Assembly (NCBI RefSeq): GCF_900105765.1
Contig: NZ_FNTX01000001.1
Span: 1,832,387 to 1,896,386, forward strand
DNA from: Ruania alba
GTDB lineage: Bacteria; Actinomycetota; Actinomycetes; Actinomycetales; Beutenbergiaceae
Direction: 5' to 3'
DNA: 64,000 bases
Part shown: one piece after another, positions 8,004-15,767 of the stretch
Position numbering within the stretch: position 1 is the first letter of the stretch
How the letters are laid out: each line of letters begins with the position of its first letter
Made by a program: the position numbers and the translations under genes
Notes under the pieces: model-generated
Databases searched by the model: none
Told to the model about the DNA's origin: nothing
What the model saw: only the letters and a program-made list of their open reading frames with translations

Positions 8004-8954
8004 TCAGTCGAGGAATCCCTTCTCGGTGAGCCACTCCTCGGCGACGTCCTCCGCGGTGCGCCCTTCGAGGTCAACCTCGGCGTTGAGCGCGGCCATGGTT
8101 TCGTTGTCGAGGGCCTCGGCGATCGGCGTGAGGAGCTCGGCGATCTCGGGGTAGTTCTCGTCCGTCTCCGCCCGCACGGTCGGCGAGGCGTTGTAGATCG
8201 GGAAGAAGGTTCGGTCGTCCTCGAGGACGGTGAGGCCGAACGCCGAGATGCGTGCATCGGTGGCGAAGACTTCACCGAAGTTGCAGGTACCGCCGTCGCG
8301 GAGCTCGGTGTAGATGATCGCCTCGCCGACAGTGCTGATGTTCTCCTCGGGGAGAGATTGGAGGTCGTATGCCTCGAGCACTCCGGGCAGACCGTCATCC
8401 CGGGCCGCGAACTCCGACTCCACGCACATGGTCAGGGCATCGGGGTCCTCTGCCAGCAGTGTCCCCAGATCGGACATCGTCGAAACTCCCAGTTCCTCGG
8501 CCGTCTGAGTGTTCGCGGCGATCGCGTAGGCGTTGTTGATTGGTGAGCGCGCGAGCCAGGCGATGCTGTTCTCCTCCAGATCGGCTTCGGCCACGGCATC
8601 GAACTGCTCTTGCGCATCATCCAACGGCTCCGTCTCCCCTAGGTAGGAGATCCATCCGGTGCCGGTGTACTCCCAGTACAGGTCGATGTCGCCGGAAGTC
8701 AGCGCAGTGCGGACATTGGCGCTGCTCTCGATCCCGGTCTCGTCCTGCACGGTGGCGCCGGCGTCCTCCAGGACGGCCATGGCCATGTAACTGAGGATGA
8801 TGCTCTCGGCGAAGCTCTTCGAACCCACCGTCAACTCGGCACCGGCCAACGGGCCGTCACCTCCGTCGGCGGAGGATCCGGCGTCGCTGCAGGCGGTCAG
8901 TAGGAGACTTGCAGAGAGCAACACCGGGACAGTGATCGTGGGGCGCAGACGCAT
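8004..8954 (-). CDS. Glycine betaine/carnitine/choline-type ABC importer, substrate-binding lipoprotein
   Basis: A 316-residue periplasmic-binding protein of the OpuAC/OsmF type. The signal peptide ends in the lipobox LLTAC-S, so it is membrane-anchored. The mature part has the family hallmarks VGSKSFAESIILSYM near its start, YWEYTGTGW (aromatic residues that in relatives cage quaternary ammonium groups) and a C-terminal EVDLEGRTAEDVAEEWL. ATG 8954 follows the strong GAAGGAAG; the open frame extends far upstream but overlaps the permease. It is the last gene of a five-gene minus-strand operon (enolase-like, permease, ATPase, permease, binding protein), 32 bases after the second permease. The probable ligand is a betaine or similar osmolyte. 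The exact ligand is not readable. Confidence 0.9.
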   Translation of the reverse strand: MRLRPTITVPVLLSASLLLTACSDAGSSADGGDGPLAGAELTVGSKSFAESIILSYMAMAVLEDAGATVQDETGIESSANVRTALTSGDIDLYWEYTGTGWISYLGETEPLDDAQEQFDAVAEADLEENSIAWLARSPINNAYAIAANTQTAEELGVSTMSDLGTLLAEDPDALTMCVESEFAARDDGLPGVLEAYDLQSLPEENISTVGEAIIYTELRDGGTCNFGEVFATDARISAFGLTVLEDDRTFFPIYNASPTVRAETDENYPEIAELLTPIAEALDNETMAALNAEVDLEGRTAEDVAEEWLTEKGFLD

Positions 8955-8986
8955 AGAGACACTTCCTTCTTCGTTGGGAGAACGCC

Positions 8987-9781
8987 TCACCTGGCGGCGA
9001 GGCCACGTGGGGTCAGTAGGTCCTCGGCGATCCAGCCGAGCCAGTCGGCCATGAGGGCGAGAGTGACGCTCAGGACGGCGCCGACGAACGTGATCGACAC
9101 CCGGGAGACGTCGATGCCGGTGAGCAGGACACCGCCCAGTCCCCCGGCGTTGACGAAGACAGCGATGACTCCATAGGAGACGATCAAAGTCAGGGCTGTG
9201 CGGGCACCAGCCGCGATGACCGGTACAGCCAGCGGCAGTTCGACCCGCAGCAGCACGGTCAGCGGTCCCATACCCATTCCTCGCGCGGCTTCGAGGGTGG
9301 AACGTTCGATGGCGAGCAGCCCGGCCACGGTGTTCGTCAGCAGCACCAGCACCGCTCCTACGACGAGACCAGCGACGGCGATCTTGAAGCCGAGACCAAA
9401 GATGATCGCCAGGACGATGAGCAAACCGATCTTCGGTACAGCCTGCCCGAGGTTGCCCAGGGCGGTGACAACCGGGATGAGCCACCGCCCATAACGGCGG
9501 GTCACGACGACGCCGATCGGCACGGCCAGAACCAGCACGATGGCGAACGAGACCAGGCTCAGACGCACATGCTCGAGCAGAGCGGTGGAGAGGTTGTCTG
9601 CGGTGAGGATGCGTGCCTCGATGGAGTCCAGCTCGCGTGCCGAGATCCACCACCAGGTCGCTGCACACAGTGCGGCAAGGAGGACGGGGCGCACCGCGTA
9701 GGCAGTCCAACCGCGCGCCAGAATGGTTGGTCGCGCAGTCGTGCCCCGGTCCGCACCGCGGTGCTCGGTGTCGACGCTCAT
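8987..9781 (-). CDS. Betaine-type ABC importer, permease 2
   Basis: A 264-residue inner-membrane permease of the ProW/OpuCB type (MetI-like fold). It has about six hydrophobic segments and the cytoplasmic EAA loop LEAARGMGMGPLTVLLRVELPLAVPVI, which docks on the ATPase. ATG 9781 overlaps the ATPase stop by four bases (ATGA), showing translational coupling. It differs from the other permease in having a longer N-terminal arm, as in importers with two distinct permeases (OpuC or YehW/YehY type). Confidence 0.9.
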   Translation of the reverse strand: MSVDTEHRGADRGTTARPTILARGWTAYAVRPVLLAALCAATWWWISARELDSIEARILTADNLSTALLEHVRLSLVSFAIVLVLAVPIGVVVTRRYGRWLIPVVTALGNLGQAVPKIGLLIVLAIIFGLGFKIAVAGLVVGAVLVLLTNTVAGLLAIERSTLEAARGMGMGPLTVLLRVELPLAVPVIAAGARTALTLIVSYGVIAVFVNAGGLGGVLLTGIDVSRVSITFVGAVLSVTLALMADWLGWIAEDLLTPRGLAAR

Positions 9782-10785
9782 CGCGCCTCACCGGGATCCA
9801 GCTCGGCGTCCCAGCCCGCGTTCCGCCGGTCGATCGCTGTGAGCAGCGTGGGCACGGTCAGCGCGCCGAGGGCTCGTCCATCACCGCCGACGACCGCGAG
9901 GGCGTGGCCGGGAGCGGTGAGCAGGCGGTCCAAGGCTGCGTGCAGGGTCGCCTGCGGGGCGATGGTCTCCCATGCGGCTGCGTCAGCTGGTACGGGCTCC
10001 AGATCAAGCTCGGCGACCTGACTCAGACTTAGTCCACGGATCTGCGCACCTGCCCCGACGAACTGCTCGACGAATGCGTTGGCAGGTGAGGCGAGCAGCC
10101 GTCCCGGCCCGTCGAGTTGAGCAATGTGCGCGCCGTCCTGCAGCACGGCGATCCGATCGCCGATCTTGACCGCCTCATCGATGTCGTGCGTGACGAAGAC
10201 AATCGTCTTGCGCACCTCCGACTGAATCTGCAGGAGCTCGTCCTGCAGACCCGCCCGGGCGATCGGATCCACGGCGCCGAACGGTTCATCCATGAGCAGA
10301 ACCGGCGGGTCGGCGGCCAACGCGCGTGCCACTCCGACCCGTTGCTGCTGGCCACCGGAGAGCTGCTGCGGGTACTTCTGACGGTAGAGCGCCGGCTCCA
10401 GGCCGATCAGCTCGAGCAGCTCGTCGGTGCGCGCCGCCGTGCGCTTCTTGTCCCAGCCCAACAACGAGGGCACGATCCCGATGTTTCCGGCCACCGTCAT
10501 GTGCGGGAAGAGCCCGCCCTGCTGGATGACGTAGCCGATCCGTCGGCGCAGGCTCGTCGCATCGATGTGGGTGACGTCCTCGCCGCCGACGAAGATTCGG
10601 CCAGACGTCGGCTCGATGATGCGGTTGATCATCTTGAGGGTCGTGGTCTTGCCGCACCCGGAAGGTCCGACGAGCACGACGATCTCGCCTTCCGCGACCT
10701 CCATGGAGATTCCGTCCACGGCCGGGTGCTGCTGCCCTGGATAGGTCTTGGTCAACTCGGCCAAGCGGATCATCGGTTCAGCCAC
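9778..10785 (-). CDS. Betaine-type ABC importer ATPase with C-terminal CBS-like region
   Basis: A 335-residue ATPase with Walker A GPSGCGKTT, Q-loop region IQQGGLFPHMTV, signature LSGGQQQR, Walker B VLLMDEPFGAVD and switch His in VFVTHD. This is the OpuCA/ProV/GbuA subfamily. After about residue 245 there is a CBS-domain-like tail (TLHAALDRLLTAPGHALAVVG), a module that senses ionic strength or nucleotides in some relatives. GTG 10785 has GGAGG six bases upstream. It overlaps the preceding permease by 8 bases and the next by 4. Confidence 0.92.
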   Translation of the reverse strand: MAEPMIRLAELTKTYPGQQHPAVDGISMEVAEGEIVVLVGPSGCGKTTTLKMINRIIEPTSGRIFVGGEDVTHIDATSLRRRIGYVIQQGGLFPHMTVAGNIGIVPSLLGWDKKRTAARTDELLELIGLEPALYRQKYPQQLSGGQQQRVGVARALAADPPVLLMDEPFGAVDPIARAGLQDELLQIQSEVRKTIVFVTHDIDEAVKIGDRIAVLQDGAHIAQLDGPGRLLASPANAFVEQFVGAGAQIRGLSLSQVAELDLEPVPADAAAWETIAPQATLHAALDRLLTAPGHALAVVGGDGRALGALTVPTLLTAIDRRNAGWDAELDPGEAR

Positions 10786-11425
10786 GGCGTACCTCCGGGA
10801 TGGTCAGGCGCCGCAGTGCGGCGAAGGCGAGATCGGCCATGATCGCGAGCACGAGAACTCCGAAGGTGCCGGACAGTGCGAGATTGAGGGAGTTGGGCCC
10901 CCCGAAGGTGGACAGGCCCCGGAAGACCAGTTGACCGAAACCGGGCCCGTTGACGTAGGCAGCCACCGTGGCGATGCCCAGGATGAGTTGGGCAGAAAAC
11001 CGAATCCCCGCGAGGATCACCGGCCAGGCGAGCGGGAGCTCCACCCGCAGCAGGCTCGACAGCCGACCCATCCCCACACCCGCGGCAGCCTCGAGCACCG
11101 CGGCATCGTTCGTGCGCAGCGCCACGGTCGCGTTGCGCACGATGGGCAGCAGCGCGTACAGGGTGAGTGCGATGGCCACCGGTGTGAAGCCCAGCCCGAA
11201 CGGCGGAATGAGCAGGCCGAGCAGGGCGAAGGACGGGACCATCAGGATGATCGAGGTCGATCCGACGGCCAGGGAAGAGCCGAGCCGGCTGCGGTAGGTC
11301 AGTACGGCAAGCAGTACTCCGATCACCGTCGCGCACAGCAAGCTGACACCCACGATCGTCAGGTGACCCAGGGCGGCTTCCAGCAGGTCCTCCCGACGCT
11401 CGACGACGAAGTCGAGAAGGCTCAT
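10778..11425 (-). CDS. Betaine-type ABC importer, permease 1
   Basis: A 215-residue MetI-like permease with about five membrane segments and the EAA loop LEAAAGVGMGRLSSLLRVELPLAWPVILAG. ATG 11425 overlaps the stop of the enolase-family gene (ATGA) and has GGAGG upstream. The longer frame starting at 11482 would run into that gene and is rejected. Near-identical EAA loops in the two permeases suggest old duplication. Confidence 0.9.
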   Translation of the reverse strand: MSLLDFVVERREDLLEAALGHLTIVGVSLLCATVIGVLLAVLTYRSRLGSSLAVGSTSIILMVPSFALLGLLIPPFGLGFTPVAIALTLYALLPIVRNATVALRTNDAAVLEAAAGVGMGRLSSLLRVELPLAWPVILAGIRFSAQLILGIATVAAYVNGPGFGQLVFRGLSTFGGPNSLNLALSGTFGVLVLAIMADLAFAALRRLTIPEVRRG

Positions 11426-12513
11426 ACAACCTCCGGGGCCAGGGCGATCCCCAGGCCCGGGGTCGACGGCACCGGTAGGCAACCGTCGGAATCGATGCGC
11501 AACGGCTCAGCGAGCATGAAGTCACGCCGTTCGGGCGTCCAGTTCGGCGGGTCGTAGGGGTACTCCAGGTACGGGCCGGCTCCCACTCCTGCAGCGACGT
11601 GCAGATTGGCCAGCAGTCCGATTCCGTTGCTCCACGTGTGCGGCGTGAATGTGCGGTTGCGAGCCTTGGCGAGCTCGGCCAGCTGTCGCGAGCGGTGCAT
11701 TCCTGCCGCCAGGACGACATCGTTCTGATACACGTCGTAGGCGTCGGCCTCGAGAAGAGCGAGGGAGTCACCGAAGGTCTGCGTCATCTCACCGCCGGCG
11801 ATGCGGACACCCGTACTGCGACGCAGGTCGGCGAGACCACGGTGGTCATCGCCCTTGAGCGGCTCTTCCAGCCAGAGGATGTCGAGCTCACGCAACTCCT
11901 CCGCGATCCGGCGTGCCGCCGGGAGGTCGATCGACCTGGTGGTGTCACCGGGTGCGCGCCAGGCCTGGTTGAGGTCGACCATGATGTCGAGATCGTGCCC
12001 CACCGCGTCCCGGACCGCTCGGACAGCGGCAATGCCGGTGCTCGCCGACCGTGGGTCGATCCGGATCTTCAACGCGCGGAAGCCCTCCTCGCGGAGCGCA
12101 AGAGCAGACTCGGCTCGGTCCTGCGGTGCCTTGAGCTCGCCGCACGATGCGTACACCGGCAGCCGATCGACTGCCCCGCCGAACAGCACGGAGACCGGCT
12201 GGCCGCAGACCTTGCCCACGAGGTCCCACAGAGCGACCTCGAGCGGCCAGAACCGGCCGGCGTGAAAGTTGATGGACTCGATCGCCTCCACGTGACGCAC
12301 CATGCGCAGGGGATCCTGGCCGATGAAGTGGTGGGCGTGGGCTGCGAAGCCCACCATCGTGTCCCCCGAACCGACGCCGGTCAGTCCGGCGTCGGTGTCG
12401 ACGAAGACGAGAGTTGCTCCGAACGACGTGCGTGGCACCGGATCCCATGCGGCATCGAAGGGGGGATCCAACTTCTGCTCGAGGTGGGTGATCCGGATGT
12501 CGGTGATCTTCAA
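11422..12513 (-). CDS. Enolase-superfamily enzyme (mandelate racemase/muconate lactonizing enzyme family)
   Basis: A 363-residue protein with the N-terminal capping domain and C-terminal beta/alpha barrel of the MR/MLE family. Visible catalytic elements are, in order: K-x-R (LKIRID), metal ligands D (DLNQAW), E (LEEPL) and E (IAGGEM), then the Asp-His dyad region YQND and PHTWSNGIG. An HTW His with no Lys at the end of the sixth strand is typical of the mandelate-racemase subgroup, which includes acid-sugar dehydratases, and differs from the two-lysine betaine epimerases. TTG 12513 begins MKITDIRITHLE, the usual family N-terminus, with AGAAGGG upstream; the frame can start at GTG 12549. It is the first gene of the importer operon, so it probably acts on, or downstream of, the imported compound. 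Substrate unknown. Confidence 0.85.
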   Translation of the reverse strand: MKITDIRITHLEQKLDPPFDAAWDPVPRTSFGATLVFVDTDAGLTGVGSGDTMVGFAAHAHHFIGQDPLRMVRHVEAIESINFHAGRFWPLEVALWDLVGKVCGQPVSVLFGGAVDRLPVYASCGELKAPQDRAESALALREEGFRALKIRIDPRSASTGIAAVRAVRDAVGHDLDIMVDLNQAWRAPGDTTRSIDLPAARRIAEELRELDILWLEEPLKGDDHRGLADLRRSTGVRIAGGEMTQTFGDSLALLEADAYDVYQNDVVLAAGMHRSRQLAELAKARNRTFTPHTWSNGIGLLANLHVAAGVGAGPYLEYPYDPPNWTPERRDFMLAEPLRIDSDGCLPVPSTPGLGIALAPEVV

Positions 12514-12619
12514 CGTGATGTTCGCCCTTCTGGTGCGCCCGTACGGCACGGCGTTGCCTCATGCCATGACTGATGCCAACTGGAGCAACCTCCGGCGTCG
12601 GGGGCTTTGGTCGGCGTGG

Positions 12620-12660
12620 GTCCTCCGCTACATAATCATTCTTGTTGCAGGTGTAGCAAC
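12620..12660 (-). promoter_or_regulatory. Candidate promoter of the betaine importer operon
   Basis: On the minus strand TTGCTA (12655-12660) is followed after about 16-18 bases by GATTAT/TTATGT. The -35 region coincides with the first candidate IclR operator (12644-12660), so binding there would block this promoter. The assignment is by resemblance only. Confidence 0.4.
12644..12660. promoter_or_regulatory. Candidate IclR operator 1 (GTTGC-N7-GCAAC)
   Basis: The palindrome GTTGC-AGGTGTA-GCAAC lies in the divergent region between the enolase-like gene and the IclR gene. The same arms with the same 7-base spacing recur at 12686-12702. The centres are 42 bases apart, which is four helical turns, so two dimers would sit on one face of the DNA. 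Confidence 0.65.
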
Positions 12661-12685
12661 TTCCGGAGCGATATCGGCATGTAGA

Positions 12686-12702
12686 GTTGCAATATGAGCA
12701 AC
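12686..12702. promoter_or_regulatory. Candidate IclR operator 2 over the iclR-type start codon
   Basis: GTTGC-AATATGA-GCAAC has its central base exactly on the A of the ATG at 12694. It also overlaps the -10-like TAGAGT at 12682-12687. Binding would block initiation of the regulator's own leaderless mRNA (autoregulation). Confidence 0.65.
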
Positions 12703-13551
12703 TACACGGAGGTGGATGCGGCGGCGGACGACGCATCAGGCACGAGATCCGGATCGGGCACCAGCGGAGCGGTGAGTAGCAGCGGCGGATTGCGCCGCGA
12801 TGTCGACCTCCTGAGGGCACTGGCCTCACCCGAGGCACGTCGAGCCGGCGGACTCGGCGTCTCGCGGCTGGCCGAGATCACGGGGCGCGAGAAGAGCCAG
12901 GTGTCGCGCGCGCTACGTGCACTCGCAACGGTCGGTCTGGTCGCCCGGGACCCCGAGAACCGGCGATACCAGATTGGCTGGCAACTCTTCGCGCTCACGG
13001 CGGGCAGCGAGGAGATGCACATGCTGGAAGAGGCACGCGGACCGATGGACGACCTGTTGACACAGATCGACGAGTCGGTCCACCTGTGTGTGCTGCACGG
13101 CACCGATGTGATGACACTCGTCACACAGTTCCCCCACGGACGCCGCGCCCCCGGGCTCACCGCTCCCGTCGTACCGGCGCATCGGACCTCCGCCGGGCGG
13201 GTGCTGTGCTCCGATCACACCGAAAAGCAACTGGCTCTGCGGTTCGCAGATGTCGATCTGGCCTCGGAGCACCGGATCAGTCGGGTGCACAGCATGAGTG
13301 ACCTGTCAGCAGAGGTCGCCAGGATTCGCCAGCAGGGATACGCCACCGTGGACGAGGAGTGGGAGATCGGCCTGGTGGGTGCCTCGGCCCCGGTACGCAA
13401 CGGGACCGGTCATGTAGTCGCCGCGCTCAACGTCAGCGCCCGCAAGGAGCGGGTCGCAGACCTCGATGCTCTGGGAAGGACAACCGCACGGGCAGCCACG
13501 GCGCTGTCCCACGCCTTGGGCTGGGCAGCACGCCCTTACGGAGCGAGCTGA
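12694..13551 (+). CDS. IclR-family transcriptional regulator
   Basis: A 285-residue regulator with a low-complexity Ser/Gly N-terminus, a winged HTH (LGVSRLAEITGREKSQVSRALRAL, about residues 50-75) and an IclR-type effector domain (from about 110) with SAGRVLCS, YATVDEEWEIGLVGASAPV and HVVAALNVSA. ATG 12694 has no Shine-Dalgarno sequence, but TAGAGT ends six bases before it, so the mRNA is probably leaderless. It is divergent from the betaine-type operon. Two identical candidate operators lie in the shared region, so it is the likely regulator of that operon and of itself. The effector is probably the imported compound or its metabolite (inference). Confidence 0.92.
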   Translation: MSNYTEVDAAADDASGTRSGSGTSGAVSSSGGLRRDVDLLRALASPEARRAGGLGVSRLAEITGREKSQVSRALRALATVGLVARDPENRRYQIGWQLFALTAGSEEMHMLEEARGPMDDLLTQIDESVHLCVLHGTDVMTLVTQFPHGRRAPGLTAPVVPAHRTSAGRVLCSDHTEKQLALRFADVDLASEHRISRVHSMSDLSAEVARIRQQGYATVDEEWEIGLVGASAPVRNGTGHVVAALNVSARKERVADLDALGRTTARAATALSHALGWAARPYGAS

Positions 13552-13718
13552 GCAGATCGAGCCACGGAAGAGACAACGGGCGCCGGCTGGTCAACGACCT
13601 TGCGATGCGCCGACGACGGCCAGAAGCCTGGTGCTCCCGCATGGATGGACCTGTCGAGGGCTACGCCGCCGACGTCTTCGCTGGCACGAAGGGCCCAGCC
13701 ATCCGCTATCCGTGATCC

Positions 13719-14711
13719 CTACGCGAAGATGAAGCCGTGCTCGGACCGGTAGTCGGCGAGGAGCGTATCGACCACCCGCGCCGTGCGGATGGCACTCGTT
13801 CCGGTACTGGGCGAGACTCCCACACCCGTGAGCTCGTCAACGACCGCCTGGATCAGCGGCTGCTGCACCGTGGCCGGGTACGGCGCCTCGATCTCGCGCA
13901 CCCCGGAACCGGTCCGCAGCCGTAACGGTTCCTGGCCGAAACTGGAAAACGCCAGGGACCCTTCAGTGCCGATGATCTCCACCAGGTCACGGTCCTCGCC
14001 GGCCGCGTAGCACCACAGTCCCGTGCCCACGACGGCGGAGCCCACCTGGAAGGTCCCGCTCACCGTGTCTTCGGCCTGGGAGGTGCCGGAGATGTTCAGG
14101 GCGTGCCCGTGCACCTGGGTGATCGGTCCGAGTAGGTGGTCGAGCAGGTCGAGCGTGTGCGAGGCAAGATCGACGAAGAGCCCACCTCCGGAGATTTCCG
14201 GGCGCAGTCGCCAGGGCACCTGGTCGCCCGCGGCCGGCGCCGGACGGAGGTTCTCCACGCGGAAGGCATGCACCCGGCCGATGGCACCGCCGTCGAGGAG
14301 CTCCTGCACGGTGGCGAAGCGCGACATCGACCGCCGGTAGTACGCCACGAACAGCGGCAGCTCGGCCCGCTCAGCGGCGGCGAGCATCTCCTCGCACTCA
14401 CTCGTAGTGCGCGCCATCGGCTTCTCCAGATAGACCGGTTTGCCGGCCTCGAGCGCGCGAACCGTGTAGTCACGGTGCGAGTCCGGCGGTGTGGCGACGT
14501 AGACCGCGTCCACCTCGGGATCGTTCAGCAACGCCTCGGCGTCGTCATACCAGCGTGGCACGCCGTGGCGCCGGGCGTAGTCGGCGGCCTTCGCGCCGTC
14601 CCGGCGCATCACGGCCACCAGCTCGGACCGTTCGGCGTGGCGGAAACCGGGCCCGCTCTTGGTCTCGGTGACATCTCCGACGCCGATGATCCCCCACCGC
14701 ACAGTGTCCAT
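13719..14711 (-). CDS. Gfo/Idh/MocA-family NAD(P)-dependent oxidoreductase
   Basis: A 330-residue dehydrogenase with an N-terminal Rossmann fold (WGIIGVGDVTE) and a conserved catalytic EKPMART motif near residue 100. The C-terminal substrate-binding domain carries GGGLFVDLASHTLDLLDHLLG, whose His is the usual catalytic base. The family oxidises sugars, inositols or glycosides at ring hydroxyls. ATG 14711 has TACGCT exactly six bases upstream and no Shine-Dalgarno sequence, so it looks leaderless. It is divergent from the DUF4862-like gene and convergent with the IclR gene. It sits beside the sulfatase/mannosidase locus and may process sugars from it, but no operon link is visible. Confidence 0.9.
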   Translation of the reverse strand: MDTVRWGIIGVGDVTETKSGPGFRHAERSELVAVMRRDGAKAADYARRHGVPRWYDDAEALLNDPEVDAVYVATPPDSHRDYTVRALEAGKPVYLEKPMARTTSECEEMLAAAERAELPLFVAYYRRSMSRFATVQELLDGGAIGRVHAFRVENLRPAPAAGDQVPWRLRPEISGGGLFVDLASHTLDLLDHLLGPITQVHGHALNISGTSQAEDTVSGTFQVGSAVVGTGLWCYAAGEDRDLVEIIGTEGSLAFSSFGQEPLRLRTGSGVREIEAPYPATVQQPLIQAVVDELTGVGVSPSTGTSAIRTARVVDTLLADYRSEHGFIFA

Positions 14712-14792
14712 GCGTCGAGCGTAGCCGCGAGGGCGAAGGCGGCCGGGTGGATAGCCTGAACCGAGTCTCTCCCTCCACAGATCGGTAGGCCG

Positions 14793-15752
14793 ATGCCCAC
14801 ACCGTCCCCGCCTGGCGTCTTCGTCGGTGCATACGCCTCCTCCCCCACGGCACGGTCCTGGGACCCACAGCTGGAACGGGCGTACCTGGACCGGATCGCC
14901 GAGATCCCCGGCGTGCGAGGTCTGGAGGTGCCGTGGATCACGTCGCTGCACCCCCACGAGGAGAACTGGTACGCCGAGCACCTCCCCGCCGGCTGGGAGA
15001 TGGTGATCACCCAGATCGGTGGGGTGATGCACCGGCTCACCGACGATCCCGACTACGGGTTGGCCTCGGCGGACCGGGGCGGGCGGGCTCGCGCCGTGGC
15101 CGATGTGGCGACCATTCGTGACGACGTCGCGCGCCTGCACGATGCGCTCGGCCGTCAGGTGGTCACCGGGGTCGAGTTGCACAGCGCCCCGGCCTCCACG
15201 GCCGCCCGCGGCACCACCGCTGCCCTGGCCGAGTCGCTCCGGGATATCGCGGCCTGGGACTGGGGCGGTGCGGAGCCGCTCATCGAGCACTGCGACGAAC
15301 GTAGCCGCGGCAGACCGACCGCCAAGGGTTTCCTCTCCGTGGCGGAGGAACTTCAAGCGATCGCCGACGCGGCCACAGGCACCGGCATGATGGTGAACTG
15401 GGGCCGTTCAGCCATCGAGCTCGGCGATCCGGATCTGGTGCCTGAGCAGGTCCGGTCGATCCGCGAGGCCGGTGTGCTGGCCGGCGTGGTCTTCTCCGGA
15501 GTGGCTGCCGTGGCCACCGACTACGGGGCGCCCTGGGCCGACGCGCACCCCTCGTTCGCCCCGGACCGCACCGGCACGGGAGCCGGAGGCTCGCTGCTCA
15601 CCGACGCCCGCGCTACCACCACTCTCACGGCGGCGGGCCCGCATGTGTGGTGCGGCCTCAAGGTCGGGTGCCGCCCGCAGGGCGCCCCGCTGGAGCACCG
15701 GGTGGCCCTGATCCGTAACGGCGTGGAACGGGTGCTCGCTGCCCGCGACTGA
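14793..15752 (+). CDS. DUF4862-like protein (probable TIM-barrel sugar-metabolism protein)
   Basis: A 319-residue soluble protein. FVGAYASSP at the start, LEVPWITSLHPHEENW, GVELHSAPA, WDWGGAEPLIEHCDE and GMMVNWGRSAIE resemble DUF4862 proteins, which look like xylose-isomerase/endonuclease-IV type barrels and often sit in carbohydrate clusters. The family name is from memory of these motifs and I am not certain of it. ATG 14793 follows GGTAGG with 4 bases spacing. TAGCCT at 14749-14754 is a possible -10. It is divergent from the Gfo/Idh gene and converges tightly on the sulfatase (15 bases between stops). No catalytic role can be assigned, although conserved His, Glu and Asp suggest a metal-dependent isomerase. 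Confidence 0.65.
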   Translation: MPTPSPPGVFVGAYASSPTARSWDPQLERAYLDRIAEIPGVRGLEVPWITSLHPHEENWYAEHLPAGWEMVITQIGGVMHRLTDDPDYGLASADRGGRARAVADVATIRDDVARLHDALGRQVVTGVELHSAPASTAARGTTAALAESLRDIAAWDWGGAEPLIEHCDERSRGRPTAKGFLSVAEELQAIADAATGTGMMVNWGRSAIELGDPDLVPEQVRSIREAGVLAGVVFSGVAAVATDYGAPWADAHPSFAPDRTGTGAGGSLLTDARATTTLTAAGPHVWCGLKVGCRPQGAPLEHRVALIRNGVERVLAARD

Positions 15753-15767
15753 GTCATGGCCGCACAG

